The translations under genes and the position numbers were made by a program. From Candidatus Methanoperedentaceae archaeon (GTDB taxonomy: Archaea; Halobacteriota; Methanosarcinia; Methanosarcinales; Methanoperedenaceae): a DNA stretch of 44,521 nucleotides. Location of the stretch: the NCBI GenBank assembly GCA_003104905.1, contig PQAS01000034.1, forward strand, positions 12,917 to 57,437, written 5' to 3'. Shown here piece by piece: positions 17,245-25,416 of this stretch (position 1 is its first letter; every line of letters begins with the position of its first letter). The notes under the pieces are model-generated. The model did not search any database and had not been told where the DNA came from. It was given only the letters and a program-made list of their open reading frames with translations.

Positions 17245-17887
17245 CGGGACTATTACGTATAGCGACAGGCGTATCGATTGCAGAGCCGTTACGGCATTGC
17301 GCAGCCTTCAGGTTCCTGTTGTTATCGCCACAGGAAACGTGCTCTGTGTTGCGCGGGCGGTGGCAAAGCTGCTGGGGACGAGCGGAATCGTGATAGCCGA
17401 GAATGGCGGGGTTGTGGAATGCGGCATAGTTGAATCTGATGCATCGCATATGAAAGAGTGCATGGATGCCCTGGAGATATTAAAACAACATTTCCCTCTT
17501 GAGCGACTTGACCCTGAGGCAAGGATCACAGAGATAGGACTGCGGCGTAATTTTGATGTAAAAGAGGCAACAAAACTCCTGGGAAAGAATGCGCCTGTGG
17601 ATATTATGGATACGGGATTCGCGATACATATCAAAAGCAAGAAGATCAATAAGGGGACGGGGTTAAAAAGAATAGCAAAGCTGATGGGTCTTGATGCGCG
17701 GGATTTTGTTGCGATCGGGGATTCGCCCAATGATATCGAGATGATAAAAGCTGCCGGACTGGGTGTGGCTGTGGGGAATGCACATCCAGAGTTGAAAAAA
17801 GCAGCCGGGATGGTGACAAAGGGAGAGCATGGGGCGGGTGTGGAGGAGGCGCTGGGGGAGTTGAAGAGGAGAGGGGAAATTAATTAA
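17213..17887 (+). CDS. Phosphoglycolate phosphatase, archaeal HAD type
   Basis: The 224-residue protein is a Cof-like HAD hydrolase of the archaeal phosphoglycolate phosphatase type. Nucleophile motif VVDIDGTIT is at residues 7-15, motif II is VIATGN, a conserved Lys lies in the cap-to-core return, and the Mg-binding motif IGDSPNDIEM is near 165. It removes phosphate from 2-phosphoglycolate or a related small phosphoester. CGGAG at 17203-17207 sets the start at ATG 17213, inside the 3' end of the endonuclease gene, which probably landed here later. Base composition returns to the host pattern at this point. Confidence 0.88.
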   Translation: MAFKAIVVDIDGTITYSDRRIDCRAVTALRSLQVPVVIATGNVLCVARAVAKLLGTSGIVIAENGGVVECGIVESDASHMKECMDALEILKQHFPLERLDPEARITEIGLRRNFDVKEATKLLGKNAPVDIMDTGFAIHIKSKKINKGTGLKRIAKLMGLDARDFVAIGDSPNDIEMIKAAGLGVAVGNAHPELKKAAGMVTKGEHGAGVEEALGELKRRGEIN

Positions 17888-17893
17888 AATGGA

Positions 17894-18124
17894 ATGTCAT
17901 GCAGCGGAGAAATGAAAAAAGGAAAAACCACATATAAATTGAATAGACCAGGCTATCATTTACCTATCGATGATGTTCCAGCGTGGATATGTTCGCAATG
18001 TAACGAAGTATATTTTGAGGAGAACGTGGTTGACAACATTCAGAATGTTATCAAGATTCTTGACACTCAGGTAAATTTATCAGGGAACCTGCGACAACTT
18101 GAGCGCAGGAGTTTCAAAATATAG
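17894..18124 (+). CDS. YgiT/MqsA-like zinc-finger protein, possibly frameshifted at the N-terminus
   Basis: The 76-residue frame reads GEMKKGKTTYKL, then DDVPAWICSQCNEVYFEENVV, the pattern of YgiT-type zinc fingers found as antitoxins or orphans. The family normally starts with a first CxxC; here only one Cys (CSGEM) is in frame. The ATG at 17889, which reads MECH, lies in another frame, suggesting that an indel near 17900 has split the first knuckle. Translation could instead begin at ATG 17912 after GGAG, leaving a single CxxC. No toxin gene is adjacent. Confidence 0.6.
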   Translation: MSCSGEMKKGKTTYKLNRPGYHLPIDDVPAWICSQCNEVYFEENVVDNIQNVIKILDTQVNLSGNLRQLERRSFKI

Positions 18125-18231
18125 CCAACAAGAATTATATGTATTTGCCGCATAAATACCATATGAAACTTTTAAATTTTGATTATTCAAAGGGATCATT
18201 AGCCGTTTTCTTAAATAATCACCAGAACACG

Positions 18232-18273
18232 GATGACGCGGATTTTCACGGATCCGTGCGCATCCGAGTCATC
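18232..18273. repeat. 42-bp imperfect palindrome
   Basis: The arms GATGACGCGGAT and ATCCGAGTCATC flank a perfect CACGGATCCGTG centre, all symmetric about 18252.5. A further partial copy (AACGTCATCCGC) follows. The composition differs from the surrounding A+T-rich intergenic DNA, which suggests a small mobile or interspersed palindromic element. It lies between the YgiT-like gene and the Rsm22-like gene. Confidence 0.5.
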
Positions 18274-18349
18274 AACGTCATCCGCTTTCTAATTCAATCT
18301 ATCTGCGTTCGGTTCTTTGCCGTTCTTTTTTCAGTTGAGATCCTTAACT

Positions 18350-19816
18350 ATGACCTCTGAAATCCTCTCCCTCGCCAAATATCTCGCCTCCTCACGCCCT
18401 GAGTTCTCACTCTCTGAGATGAAACAGTACCTTAGCAGGAAATACGAAGAAGAACAGCTCTACGCTATCCTGAAAACGCATTTTTTTGATCTTGACCTTT
18501 TTTGCAGCCCCGACTATAAATGCACAAAACTTAAAAAGAGTCCTCTGCCTGCTGATGAAGTTGTAGTCAGGGAACTAGAGGCGCAGTTTAAGAATCCGGG
18601 ATTGCCTCTTCGCATCGAAAAACTGATCGAAACCTATATAGAAAAATCCTGCGGGAAGGACTGGCACAAAGGCGAAACAGCAGCGCTGATACGTGAGAAT
18701 ATCGTTAAGCAGAAAGAGGAATACTGGAACGGGAAAGGAGAATCCAGGTATCCGAAGATAAGGATAATATCATACCTGCTCTATCATTTCCCTGTATATT
18801 TTTGCCAGTACCAGTATCTCCTGCTTGAATTATTCAAAGCCGGATTACTGATGAACAAAATGAGCATTATTGATGTTGGCGCAGGTCCCGGGACAATAAC
18901 ACTTGGAACATTGGACTTCTTCAGGAAATTGCAGGATATCTATTCCAGGAATAAGATGGATGTTAAGATGAATATCAGGATAGGCTCGATCGAGCATGAG
19001 CCCCAAAATATTGAGTGTTATAAAGAGCTCACTTCCAATTTCCTTGCGGATGTCATAATTGATGAACCTGTCCATTCATTTATTGAAAACACACCTGTTC
19101 CTGAGGATGCCGATCTTATAATTTTCTCAAATGTCCTTGCTGAGTTAAAGACGCCACCGCATGAACGCGCTGTTATAGTGGAAAGAATTGCTTCATTAAG
19201 CAAAAATCCAACACTCCTGATCATTGAACCGGCTGACCTTGATAATTCAAAAGCCCTCAGGATCACACAGCACGCGCTTATCAACAAAACATTCAATGTC
19301 TATAGTCCATGCTCGTTCATCTGGGGAAAAATCTGCAGCGGCGTCAATTGCTGGAGTTTTCAGGAGCCTGGGAACATAAAGGTGCCTGGTTTCATGGAAA
19401 AGATCGCTGATACAACGGAGTCTTACAGATACTTAAACACGGATATGAAATTTTCCTGTGTAATACTTCGGAAAGATGGACTAATTAAACACACTTATCG
19501 TGCCAGGGGAAAATTTATGGCTCTTTCAAATCTGAAAAAACATATCAAGAAGCACATAAATGTTGCCGTCTCGGTCATGTCCGGAAATCTTGGGGATGAA
19601 AATACCCTCGTATTCAAAATCTGCGATGGAACAACTTCAATCCCCTGCTATGCGGTAATGCCCGCATACCATATGACTGAAAACAACAGGGTGCTCATTG
19701 ATGCTGTCTATGGGGATATAGTCGAGATATACGGCACTCTTGTCCGTGAGAACAAAGAACAATCTTCTATTAATCTTTTGATCACCAGAAATACAATTGT
19801 CAGTCTTGCAGGTTAA
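18350..19816 (+). CDS. Rsm22-like methyltransferase
   Basis: The 488-residue protein has a helical N-terminal domain and a Rossmann methyltransferase domain starting IIDVGAGPGTITLG (about residue 175). A Cys cluster, PCSFIWGKICSGVNCWSF (near 320), resembles the metal-binding region of the mitochondrial/archaeal Rsm22 family, and a beta-rich OB-like tail follows. Rsm22 proteins associate with the small ribosomal subunit and are putative rRNA methyltransferases or assembly factors. I start at ATG 18350, where the helical domain begins. The 3' end overlaps the convergent Sssca1-like gene by four bases. Confidence 0.65.
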   Translation: MTSEILSLAKYLASSRPEFSLSEMKQYLSRKYEEEQLYAILKTHFFDLDLFCSPDYKCTKLKKSPLPADEVVVRELEAQFKNPGLPLRIEKLIETYIEKSCGKDWHKGETAALIRENIVKQKEEYWNGKGESRYPKIRIISYLLYHFPVYFCQYQYLLLELFKAGLLMNKMSIIDVGAGPGTITLGTLDFFRKLQDIYSRNKMDVKMNIRIGSIEHEPQNIECYKELTSNFLADVIIDEPVHSFIENTPVPEDADLIIFSNVLAELKTPPHERAVIVERIASLSKNPTLLIIEPADLDNSKALRITQHALINKTFNVYSPCSFIWGKICSGVNCWSFQEPGNIKVPGFMEKIADTTESYRYLNTDMKFSCVILRKDGLIKHTYRARGKFMALSNLKKHIKKHINVAVSVMSGNLGDENTLVFKICDGTTSIPCYAVMPAYHMTENNRVLIDAVYGDIVEIYGTLVRENKEQSSINLLITRNTIVSLAG

Positions 19817-20220
19817 TCCTGCAGCAGTTTCAATATCTTTAATCCCTGCTCAATACATTCCATTTTATCTCTGGTTCTTCCAAGGTCTGCTTCGGTTTCA
19901 AGACTTACTGCCAGCTCCCTGACTTTACTCATGATCAAGTTACTTATTGCTGTTGCATCAAATGACCTGAGCGATTGAGATTCTGTTTTTGAAGATATGT
20001 TCTGCTCCTTTTTTTTCTGTCCTGTCTGTGGTTTCTCCGTTTTTCCTGTTTCTTCAATTATTTGTTTTTTTTCCTGGAAATCACATACTGGACACACAAT
20101 TTTTCCCTGATACCGAAACATCGGAGCTCCGCACTCATGATGTGTGGCAAGCATTGTTCCTCCTTTTTCAAGGAGTTTTGTAATTTTCTGGATCTTATCA
20201 TCTGAATCTTTTTCGACCAT
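19813..20220 (-). CDS. Sssca1/autoantigen p27-like zinc-ribbon protein
   Basis: The 135-residue product has the pattern LLEKGGTMLATHHECGAPMFRYQGKIVCPVC at about 16-46, the zinc ribbon of the Sjogren syndrome/scleroderma autoantigen 1 family. A charged linker and a C-terminal helix follow. One ligand pair is unusual: the first knuckle reads HHECG rather than CxxCG, so a His may replace a Cys. The role in archaea is unknown. GGTGAT just upstream sets the start at ATG 20218-20220 rather than an earlier Met. The divergent UPF0147 gene shares the intergenic region. Confidence 0.8.
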   Translation of the reverse strand: MVEKDSDDKIQKITKLLEKGGTMLATHHECGAPMFRYQGKIVCPVCDFQEKKQIIEETGKTEKPQTGQKKKEQNISSKTESQSLRSFDATAISNLIMSKVRELAVSLETEADLGRTRDKMECIEQGLKILKLLQD

Positions 20221-20297
20221 AGTATCACCGAAAGTCTTTTCAAGCAATAATCTTAATTACAGTTTTTGTTTCATATTTATACCCCGTGGTGATAACT

Positions 20298-20567
20298 GTG
20301 TCGGAAAATCCTAGCGAAGTCATAAAACAATGTACTGAAGTTCTGGAAAGAATCATCAGTGATGATTCGGTTCCAAGAAATATTAGACGTTCAGCAGATA
20401 CCATTAAAAATGTACTGTCAAATGAAAAACAATCATTGTCGAAAAGAGCGGCCATGGTTATTTCAAATCTTGACGATATGGGGAATGACCCGAATATCCC
20501 GATTCATACCAGAACATTGATTTGGGGGTTATCCAGCAAACTGGAATCGATACCGGTTGATCGATGA
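20298..20567 (+). CDS. UPF0147 family protein
   Basis: The 89-residue helical protein, reading SVPRNIRRSADTIKNVL and DDMGNDPNIPIHTRTLIWGLSSKLE, matches the archaeal UPF0147 family of unknown function. GGTGAT at 20288-20293 points to the GTG start at 20298; in-frame GTGs at 20286 and 20289 overlap the ribosome-binding site itself. Position next to the replication origin is a fact of this window, not evidence of a replication role. Confidence 0.88.
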   Translation: MSENPSEVIKQCTEVLERIISDDSVPRNIRRSADTIKNVLSNEKQSLSKRAAMVISNLDDMGNDPNIPIHTRTLIWGLSSKLESIPVDR

Positions 20568-20585
20568 CTTTTTTTCCAGCGTTAA

Positions 20586-20612
20586 CCTACCCTGTTGTTT
20601 CCACTGGAAATT
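20586..20612 (-). promoter_or_regulatory. ORB-like box 1 (inverted)
   Basis: Minus strand reads CCAGTGGAAACAACAGGGTA. It has the CCANTGGAAA dyad followed by a G tract and shares GGGTAGG with box 2. Confidence 0.7.
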
Positions 20613-20871
20613 TTGCTTTTCAAATTGTATTCTGTTTTAGTTTTGATTACTATACACTGCTGCGATTGGGTGTGCCGTCGCAACGTTTAACTTAGAGCCT
20701 TTTTGGACAGATAAATTTTTCGATTTTCTAAACAATTTTTTTTCATATTTTTAAACTTTATATTTATAATAAACTAAAACAGAAATGTTTATATACAGTT
20801 AATTAGTAACTGGGTCTCATCGGTTTTTAAAAATTTTCAAAAAAATTTGAATGAAATTGTTTTTTAAAAAA

Positions 20872-20897
20872 TCTCCACACGAAATAATGGGGTAGGT
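20872..20897 (+). promoter_or_regulatory. ORB-like box 2
   Basis: CCACACGAAATAATGGGGTA keeps the GAAATAATGGGGT half exactly as in box 3, but its dyad half is degenerate. It is followed by GGTTAT. Confidence 0.6.
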
Positions 20898-20905
20898 TAT
20901 CCTGT

Positions 20906-20929
20906 TTTCCAATGGAAATAATGGGGTGT
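20906..20929 (+). promoter_or_regulatory. ORB-like box 3
   Basis: TTTCCAATGGAAATAATGGG, followed by GTGT, is the best box here: a full TTTCCANTGGAAA dyad plus the G tract. Confidence 0.75.
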
Positions 20930-21037
20930 AAAGAAAAGATAATCCTTTTGCTTTCGGGACAAGAACATGGTCACTTTGAGTGAACCAATGTACAGAAGCA
21001 TCTTTTTCATTTGTTTTTGTCTCTTTTTTTTATCAAG

Positions 21038-21060
21038 TCCAATTGAAATAGAGGGGTATT
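21038..21060 (+). promoter_or_regulatory. ORB-like box 4
   Basis: CCAATTGAAATAGAGGGGTA keeps the spacing of dyad and G tract. It lies about 55 bases before the initiator start, so binding could also autoregulate the gene. Confidence 0.6.
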
Positions 21061-21114
21061 AACCATAAGTATTAAGCCCTATCCTTCCATTGGAGTGTTC
21101 TAGGAGGCCGAAGG

Positions 21115-22356
21115 ATGGAGACAAAAACGTCATCAATAAATGGCATTTTCGAAGACATGTTGATGCGTGAAAGTATTTTCGAAAATAGAGAGGTTCTAAG
21201 GTCAACATATACACCTGATTATCTGCCCCACAGAGGCGAGCAGGTAAAAGGATTGGCTACGATATTAGTTTCAGCTTTAAGAGGTGAAACCCCTTCTAAT
21301 ATCTTAATATATGGAAAGACCGGTACCGGTAAAACCGCTGTAGCTAAACATGTAGGGAAAGAACTTGAAAAAACAAGTGAAATGCATAGTGTTCCATGCG
21401 TTGTGGTTTATATCAACTGCGAAGTTGTGGATACTCAATATCGTTTACTTGCATCAATTGCACGGCATTTTGAGAAGGACATTCCCATGACAGGCTGGCC
21501 AACTGATCAGGTTTATACGGAATTAAAGTGTGCACTTGACTCGGATAAACGCATAGCAATAATAATTTTGGACGAAGTGGATAAGCTTGTTTGCAAAGGA
21601 GATGACGTGCTTTACAATCTTACTAGAATAAATTCCGACCTGAAGAAAGCTAAAGTCAGTCTTATTGGAGTAACAAACGATCTGAAATTCACGGAATTCC
21701 TGGATCCAAGAGTAAAAAGTTCACTTGGGGAAGAAGAGATAATTTTCCCCCCTTACGATGCAAACCAGATAAGGGATATCCTTAACCAGAGAGCACAGAT
21801 GGCTTTCAAGCCATTTGTCCTGGAAGAGACAGTAATTCCTCTTTGCGCGGCTTATGCAGCCCAGGAACATGGTGACGCACGACGGGCACTGGACCTTTTG
21901 CGTGTATCCGGAGAAATCGCAGAACGAATAAAATCAAGTAAGGTCCTTGAGGCACATGTCAAGCAGGCCCAGGAAAAGATTGAGATTGACAGAATAGTAG
22001 AGGTAGTGAGGACTTTGCCAAGCCAGTCTAAACTTGTTCTATTGAGCGTTGTTCTTCTTGGATACAATGGCGAAAGTAATCTTACGACAGGTGAAGCCTA
22101 TAATATTTACAAACAGATGTGCAGACTGATAGGAATTGAAATCCTGACCCAGCGAAGAGTTACAGATCTGATTTCCGAGCTTGATATGATGGGTATCCTG
22201 AATGCAACTGTTGTAAGCAAGGGAAGATACGGAAGAACAAAGGAAATATCTTTGAGCGTCCCTTCTGAAAGTACAAAAAGAGTTCTATTTGAGGATTACA
22301 GGTTAAAACCGCTGGAAGATTTCAGGCCGCCTAACCAGACAAAATTATATGCCTGA
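21115..22356 (+). CDS. Orc1/Cdc6 replication initiator
   Basis: This AAA+ initiator recognises ORB sites and loads the MCM helicase. The 413-residue protein has Walker A GKTGTGKT at 67-74 and Walker B IIILDEVDKL at 151-160. Sensor motifs follow, with IGVTNDLKFTEFLDPRVKSSL near 205 and GDARRALDLLR near 265. A C-terminal winged helix starts at about 310. AGGAGG lies about eight bases above the ATG. The gene lies immediately beside a cluster of ORB-like sites, which supports an Orc1-1-type initiator of this origin. Confidence 0.96.
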   Translation: METKTSSINGIFEDMLMRESIFENREVLRSTYTPDYLPHRGEQVKGLATILVSALRGETPSNILIYGKTGTGKTAVAKHVGKELEKTSEMHSVPCVVVYINCEVVDTQYRLLASIARHFEKDIPMTGWPTDQVYTELKCALDSDKRIAIIILDEVDKLVCKGDDVLYNLTRINSDLKKAKVSLIGVTNDLKFTEFLDPRVKSSLGEEEIIFPPYDANQIRDILNQRAQMAFKPFVLEETVIPLCAAYAAQEHGDARRALDLLRVSGEIAERIKSSKVLEAHVKQAQEKIEIDRIVEVVRTLPSQSKLVLLSVVLLGYNGESNLTTGEAYNIYKQMCRLIGIEILTQRRVTDLISELDMMGILNATVVSKGRYGRTKEISLSVPSESTKRVLFEDYRLKPLEDFRPPNQTKLYA

Positions 22357-22367
22357 AATCATATTTT

Positions 22368-22949
22368 TCATTTGAAGCATGCAAGATTCCCTCTCGGAAT
22401 CAGGGAAATACATCCGAGAACCGGTATCCTGATAAATATTGCTTTTCCGATCACCCATTCTTTTTTAATGGGCTGCATGTAACTTATACTTCCCTGCTGG
22501 TCATAGGCGGAATTGGTTTTGCTGTTATCACCTTTTGTAATGTAGCCTGCATGCGGGGCAGGAGGCCCTCTTGACCACATGGGATCTCCTTTTTCAACAT
22601 AATACATGGCACGATGAATAATTGGTGTAGATCCCTCTGTTCCATGCGGTTTATATAAGATGACATCGCCATATTCATCAAAGGATGAATATTCAATTTT
22701 TTTTCCCGCTTCATTTGTGATAATTTCGGTCCGATTGGCGCTTTCAATAAAAATGATATCACCAATCTGAATGTGGGGGATCATACTTCCACTTTCCACG
22801 GCTACCATGGGCGTATACAACCCCAATGCTATCTTTGAAACCGAGGCAAAAACAATTACAACGGCAAGTACAAAAACAAGATCCCTCAAAATTCCTGCCC
22901 AGAAACTATCGCTTTCTTTAAAATATTTTACTATGTTTTTTAGACCCAT
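22368..22949 (-). CDS. Archaeal type I signal peptidase, copy A
   Basis: The 193-residue membrane protein has one N-terminal membrane helix (about 20-42). The catalytic Ser motif VESGSMIPHI has Ser55 as nucleophile. IIHRAMYYV carries the His that replaces the bacterial Lys in the archaeal/ER class, and GDNSKTNSAYD carries the active-site Asp. It cleaves signal peptides of exported proteins at the outer membrane face. A close paralogue lies upstream in the same direction, 67 bases away, so the pair arose by tandem duplication. It converges with orc1/cdc6, with an 11-base gap. Confidence 0.9.
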   Translation of the reverse strand: MGLKNIVKYFKESDSFWAGILRDLVFVLAVVIVFASVSKIALGLYTPMVAVESGSMIPHIQIGDIIFIESANRTEIITNEAGKKIEYSSFDEYGDVILYKPHGTEGSTPIIHRAMYYVEKGDPMWSRGPPAPHAGYITKGDNSKTNSAYDQQGSISYMQPIKKEWVIGKAIFIRIPVLGCISLIPRGNLACFK

Positions 22950-23016
22950 AAACAGAGTGAGATAATATCAGCTAATATATTAAAACTTGCCCTTATAAAC
23001 ACAAAATTATAAATAT

Positions 23017-23601
23017 CTAGGTATTAAAACATGCAAGATTTCCTTTCACAGTGAGAGGAAGGCATCCTAACAGAGGAACCGGTCTGAGCCTGGCAACTCC
23101 GATCACCCATTCTTTTCTGACAGGCTGCAGATAACTTATACTTCCCTGCTGGTCATATAAAGCATTTGTCTCGTTATTATCTCCCTTTGTAATATAACCT
23201 GCAGAGGGAGCCGCAGGTCCTCCCGGCCACATAGGATCTCCTTTATCCACGTAATACATGGCGCGATGAATAACAGGTGGCAGCTCTTCACTTCCTTTTC
23301 TTTTGTATAAAATCACATTTCCGTAATATTCAAAAGATGAATATCCTGTTTTCTTGCCTTCTTCATAAGTTACTATTTCTGTTCGGTCCACATTTTCAAT
23401 AAAAATTATATCCCCGATTTTCAGATGAGGTGCCATGCTTTTACTTTCAACGGCTACCATGGGTGAAAAACGTCCCAGGGCAATGTATGAAACCGAGGAA
23501 AAGATTGTGAATACCATCAGTGTGAATAAGAGATCCCGCAAAAGCCCTGCCCAAAAATTATCGCTTTCCTTTATTACTTTTATTTTTTTTTTTATCCCCA
23601 T
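23017..23601 (-). CDS. Archaeal type I signal peptidase, copy B
   Basis: The 194-residue paralogue of copy A keeps all catalytic motifs: Ser in VAVESKSMAPHL, His in VIHRAMYYV, Asp in GDNNETNALYD. The start is ATG 23599-23601, matching copy A; an upstream Met at 23652 would add 17 residues without homology. The membrane helix is at about 20-42. Near-identical positions but different loop residues (for example SGSM versus SKSM) suggest divergence in substrate preference, which is inference. Confidence 0.9.
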   Translation of the reverse strand: MGIKKKIKVIKESDNFWAGLLRDLLFTLMVFTIFSSVSYIALGRFSPMVAVESKSMAPHLKIGDIIFIENVDRTEIVTYEEGKKTGYSSFEYYGNVILYKRKGSEELPPVIHRAMYYVDKGDPMWPGGPAAPSAGYITKGDNNETNALYDQQGSISYLQPVRKEWVIGVARLRPVPLLGCLPLTVKGNLACFNT

Positions 23602-23711
23602 GGCACATCTATAATGCATTAAGAAGTAATAATTATTGCGATTTTTCGGCAAACATGCATATTCATAGCAAGAAAAAAAAGAACCGTTTTATCCTCGAAA
23701 ACTTATATTTT

Positions 23712-24527
23712 CTAAATAATATATGTTTTTATCGCTTCTGCAAGGACATTATACGATATCCAGAGCATCCATACACAAATTGCCACGAAGATCATCGTGA
23801 ATATCAATTTGGCAAATCCCACAATCAAAATGTTATCTTTATTGGTGTGTTCAACATTTTCCGGGGTTTCTATAACCCGGTTCTTCATTGCTTCCTCATA
23901 TTCAAGAGGATGCTCATGGCGCAATTCCTCCTCAGGAATATTGCCTGTCAGCCATGAAAGATTTGGGAATTTATCAAAATGCTCATCGTAAAAGTGCCCT
24001 ATAAAGACAGCAATCGAAGCCAGAACTGCTTCCCATGTATGGAAAAGGTTCGCAATCTGGACAAGCCCGATAGGGAAATATTTCATGGCTTCGAAGGGCT
24101 GCCACATCAGCAATCCTGTAAAACCCATAATAACTGCCCCGAATCCTGCTCCGAAATATTCGAACTTCTGTTTCCATGTATATCTTCCGAATTTTGGATG
24201 TTCATCCGAATACCTCAGGAAATACTTTATCTGCTGCTTGAAGTCATCAAGGTCCTTGAGATTGAATAAGACGTCAAAACGCGGCTTTTCCAGGATATGA
24301 TAAACAACATGATACACACTTACTCCGATCATGACAAGGCCCGATAAATGATGTATCAGTGTTCTGTTATCGAATCCTCCAACGGATTCTATCATCAAAC
24401 GCGACCACCATTCTTCCGGGAACTTCAGTGGAAAACCCGTATACGCAAGCAAGATAAACGATACAAAAAACAATATATGCTGTATGCGCTGGTTAACTGT
24501 GAACCTTCTGAATTTTAATTCTGCCAT
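23712..24527 (-). CDS. Membrane cytochrome b (formate dehydrogenase gamma/cytochrome b561-like)
   Basis: The 271-residue protein has four to five membrane helices with His residues placed as haem b ligands: QRIQHILFF in helix 1, LIHHLSGL and VYHVVYHIL in helix 2, and LFHTWEAVL later. This resembles the cytochrome b subunits that pass electrons between quinone and periplasmic redox partners. GGAGG at 24536-24540 lies inside the end of the cytochrome c gene, and ATG 24525-24527 follows its stop by two bases, so translation is coupled. The two gene products probably form one quinone-linked complex; the electron direction is unknown. Confidence 0.85.
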   Translation of the reverse strand: MAELKFRRFTVNQRIQHILFFVSFILLAYTGFPLKFPEEWWSRLMIESVGGFDNRTLIHHLSGLVMIGVSVYHVVYHILEKPRFDVLFNLKDLDDFKQQIKYFLRYSDEHPKFGRYTWKQKFEYFGAGFGAVIMGFTGLLMWQPFEAMKYFPIGLVQIANLFHTWEAVLASIAVFIGHFYDEHFDKFPNLSWLTGNIPEEELRHEHPLEYEEAMKNRVIETPENVEHTNKDNILIVGFAKLIFTMIFVAICVWMLWISYNVLAEAIKTYII

Positions 24528-24529
24528 GT

Positions 24530-25378
24530 TCAATGCCTCCTTCTTATTTCGAATTTTGATGTAATCCCGAGGAAAATAAGCCCTATTGTGAATGAAAGTT
24601 CAAACAGGATCATGATTATGTAGAAATATGTCACAAGTTTCTTTGCGTCAATGGAAAGCAGTTTAACCGATTGTTCTTCATGTATCTTACCCCCTGTAAT
24701 AAATACATTATTTGCGCCCGTATGACATCCTTGCTTTCCGCAAGTTGCGGGCAAATTCGCCGGATTAACCGCCGATTTTGGATCACTTGCCTGCCTGGTA
24801 TCATGGTTTTCATGACAATCCGAGCACACTGCAAGTAACCTTCCCCCGCCTGCATATGATTTATAGTGGAAGGATTTCTTGTAAGTGTCGAACCTGTCAG
24901 TTTGTATGCCATAATATAACGCCTGCATCCTGGTCTGGTTCTCATGGCACTTTGCGCATGTCTCAGGTATATTTTCAAAATGCGTGGAAGAATTTGGGTC
25001 TTTTGATGAAAGGATATTATGTATTCCATGACAATCGGTACAAGAAGCTGCGGATCTTCCGTCTTTAAGTCTTTGCCAGTGAATGCTTTCTTCATAAACC
25101 ATGGTTTCATTTTCATGGCATTTCGAGCAAAAGTTAGTGACATTTACAGGTGTTGGTTTCCCCGTAAAATTCGTATGCATCACATTTATGGAAACCACAG
25201 TTCCGCTGATGTTTATGTCTCCTCCATGACAATCAGCACAGGTATTCTTATTAAAATGCACACTGGCCTTGTATTCATTTACCTGTGCAGGATGGCAGTG
25301 AAAACATGATTCATCAATATTTTCCTGCGCCGACGCTGTCGTCATATATAGAACCGCTATCAATACCAGGATCATCAT
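24530..25378 (-). CDS. Seven-haem membrane-anchored cytochrome c
   Basis: A signal peptide (1-18, ending ASAQ) precedes six CxxCH haem motifs beginning at Cys25, 47, 84, 113, 141 and 185 and one expanded CGKQGCH (CX4CH) at 213-219. A C-terminal membrane helix (about 248-272) follows. Repeated His-containing stretches (SVHF, ESIHW, SFHY) could be distal ligands. The protein should sit outside the membrane and exchange electrons with the cytochrome b encoded directly downstream. The gene begins 38 bases after the regulator-like gene. Expanded haem motifs like this CX4CH are uncommon and may need a specific attachment route. Confidence 0.92.
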   Translation of the reverse strand: MMILVLIAVLYMTTASAQENIDESCFHCHPAQVNEYKASVHFNKNTCADCHGGDINISGTVVSINVMHTNFTGKPTPVNVTNFCSKCHENETMVYEESIHWQRLKDGRSAASCTDCHGIHNILSSKDPNSSTHFENIPETCAKCHENQTRMQALYYGIQTDRFDTYKKSFHYKSYAGGGRLLAVCSDCHENHDTRQASDPKSAVNPANLPATCGKQGCHTGANNVFITGGKIHEEQSVKLLSIDAKKLVTYFYIIMILFELSFTIGLIFLGITSKFEIRRRH

Positions 25379-25416
25379 ATTTCCAATCCAGTTTCGAACT
25401 TCATTTAAATTTGGTT

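Larger units (their letters stand above)
20568..21114. other. Predicted chromosomal replication origin
   Basis: This 547-bp gene-free region directly precedes orc1/cdc6. It contains four ORB-like boxes: one inverted at the left edge and three direct in the right half, with opposed orientation across a very A+T-rich stretch (about 20700-20870, long T and A runs) that could be the unwinding element. Opposed ORB clusters around an A+T-rich core, next to the initiator gene, is the archaeal origin layout. The initiator promoter must also lie here. Confidence 0.85.

Noticed and set aside
18139-18360. 73-codon plus-strand open frame
   Set aside because: It runs through the 42-bp palindrome, has no ribosome-binding site, and its protein shows only repeat-derived sequence.
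20568-21114. Promoter cluster only, rather than an origin
   Set aside because: Four ORB-like boxes in opposed orientation and a long A+T-rich core exceed what a single promoter needs.
24631-25143. 170-codon minus-strand open frame inside the cytochrome c gene
   Set aside because: It is an alternative frame of a gene with seven haem motifs and has no recognisable domain.
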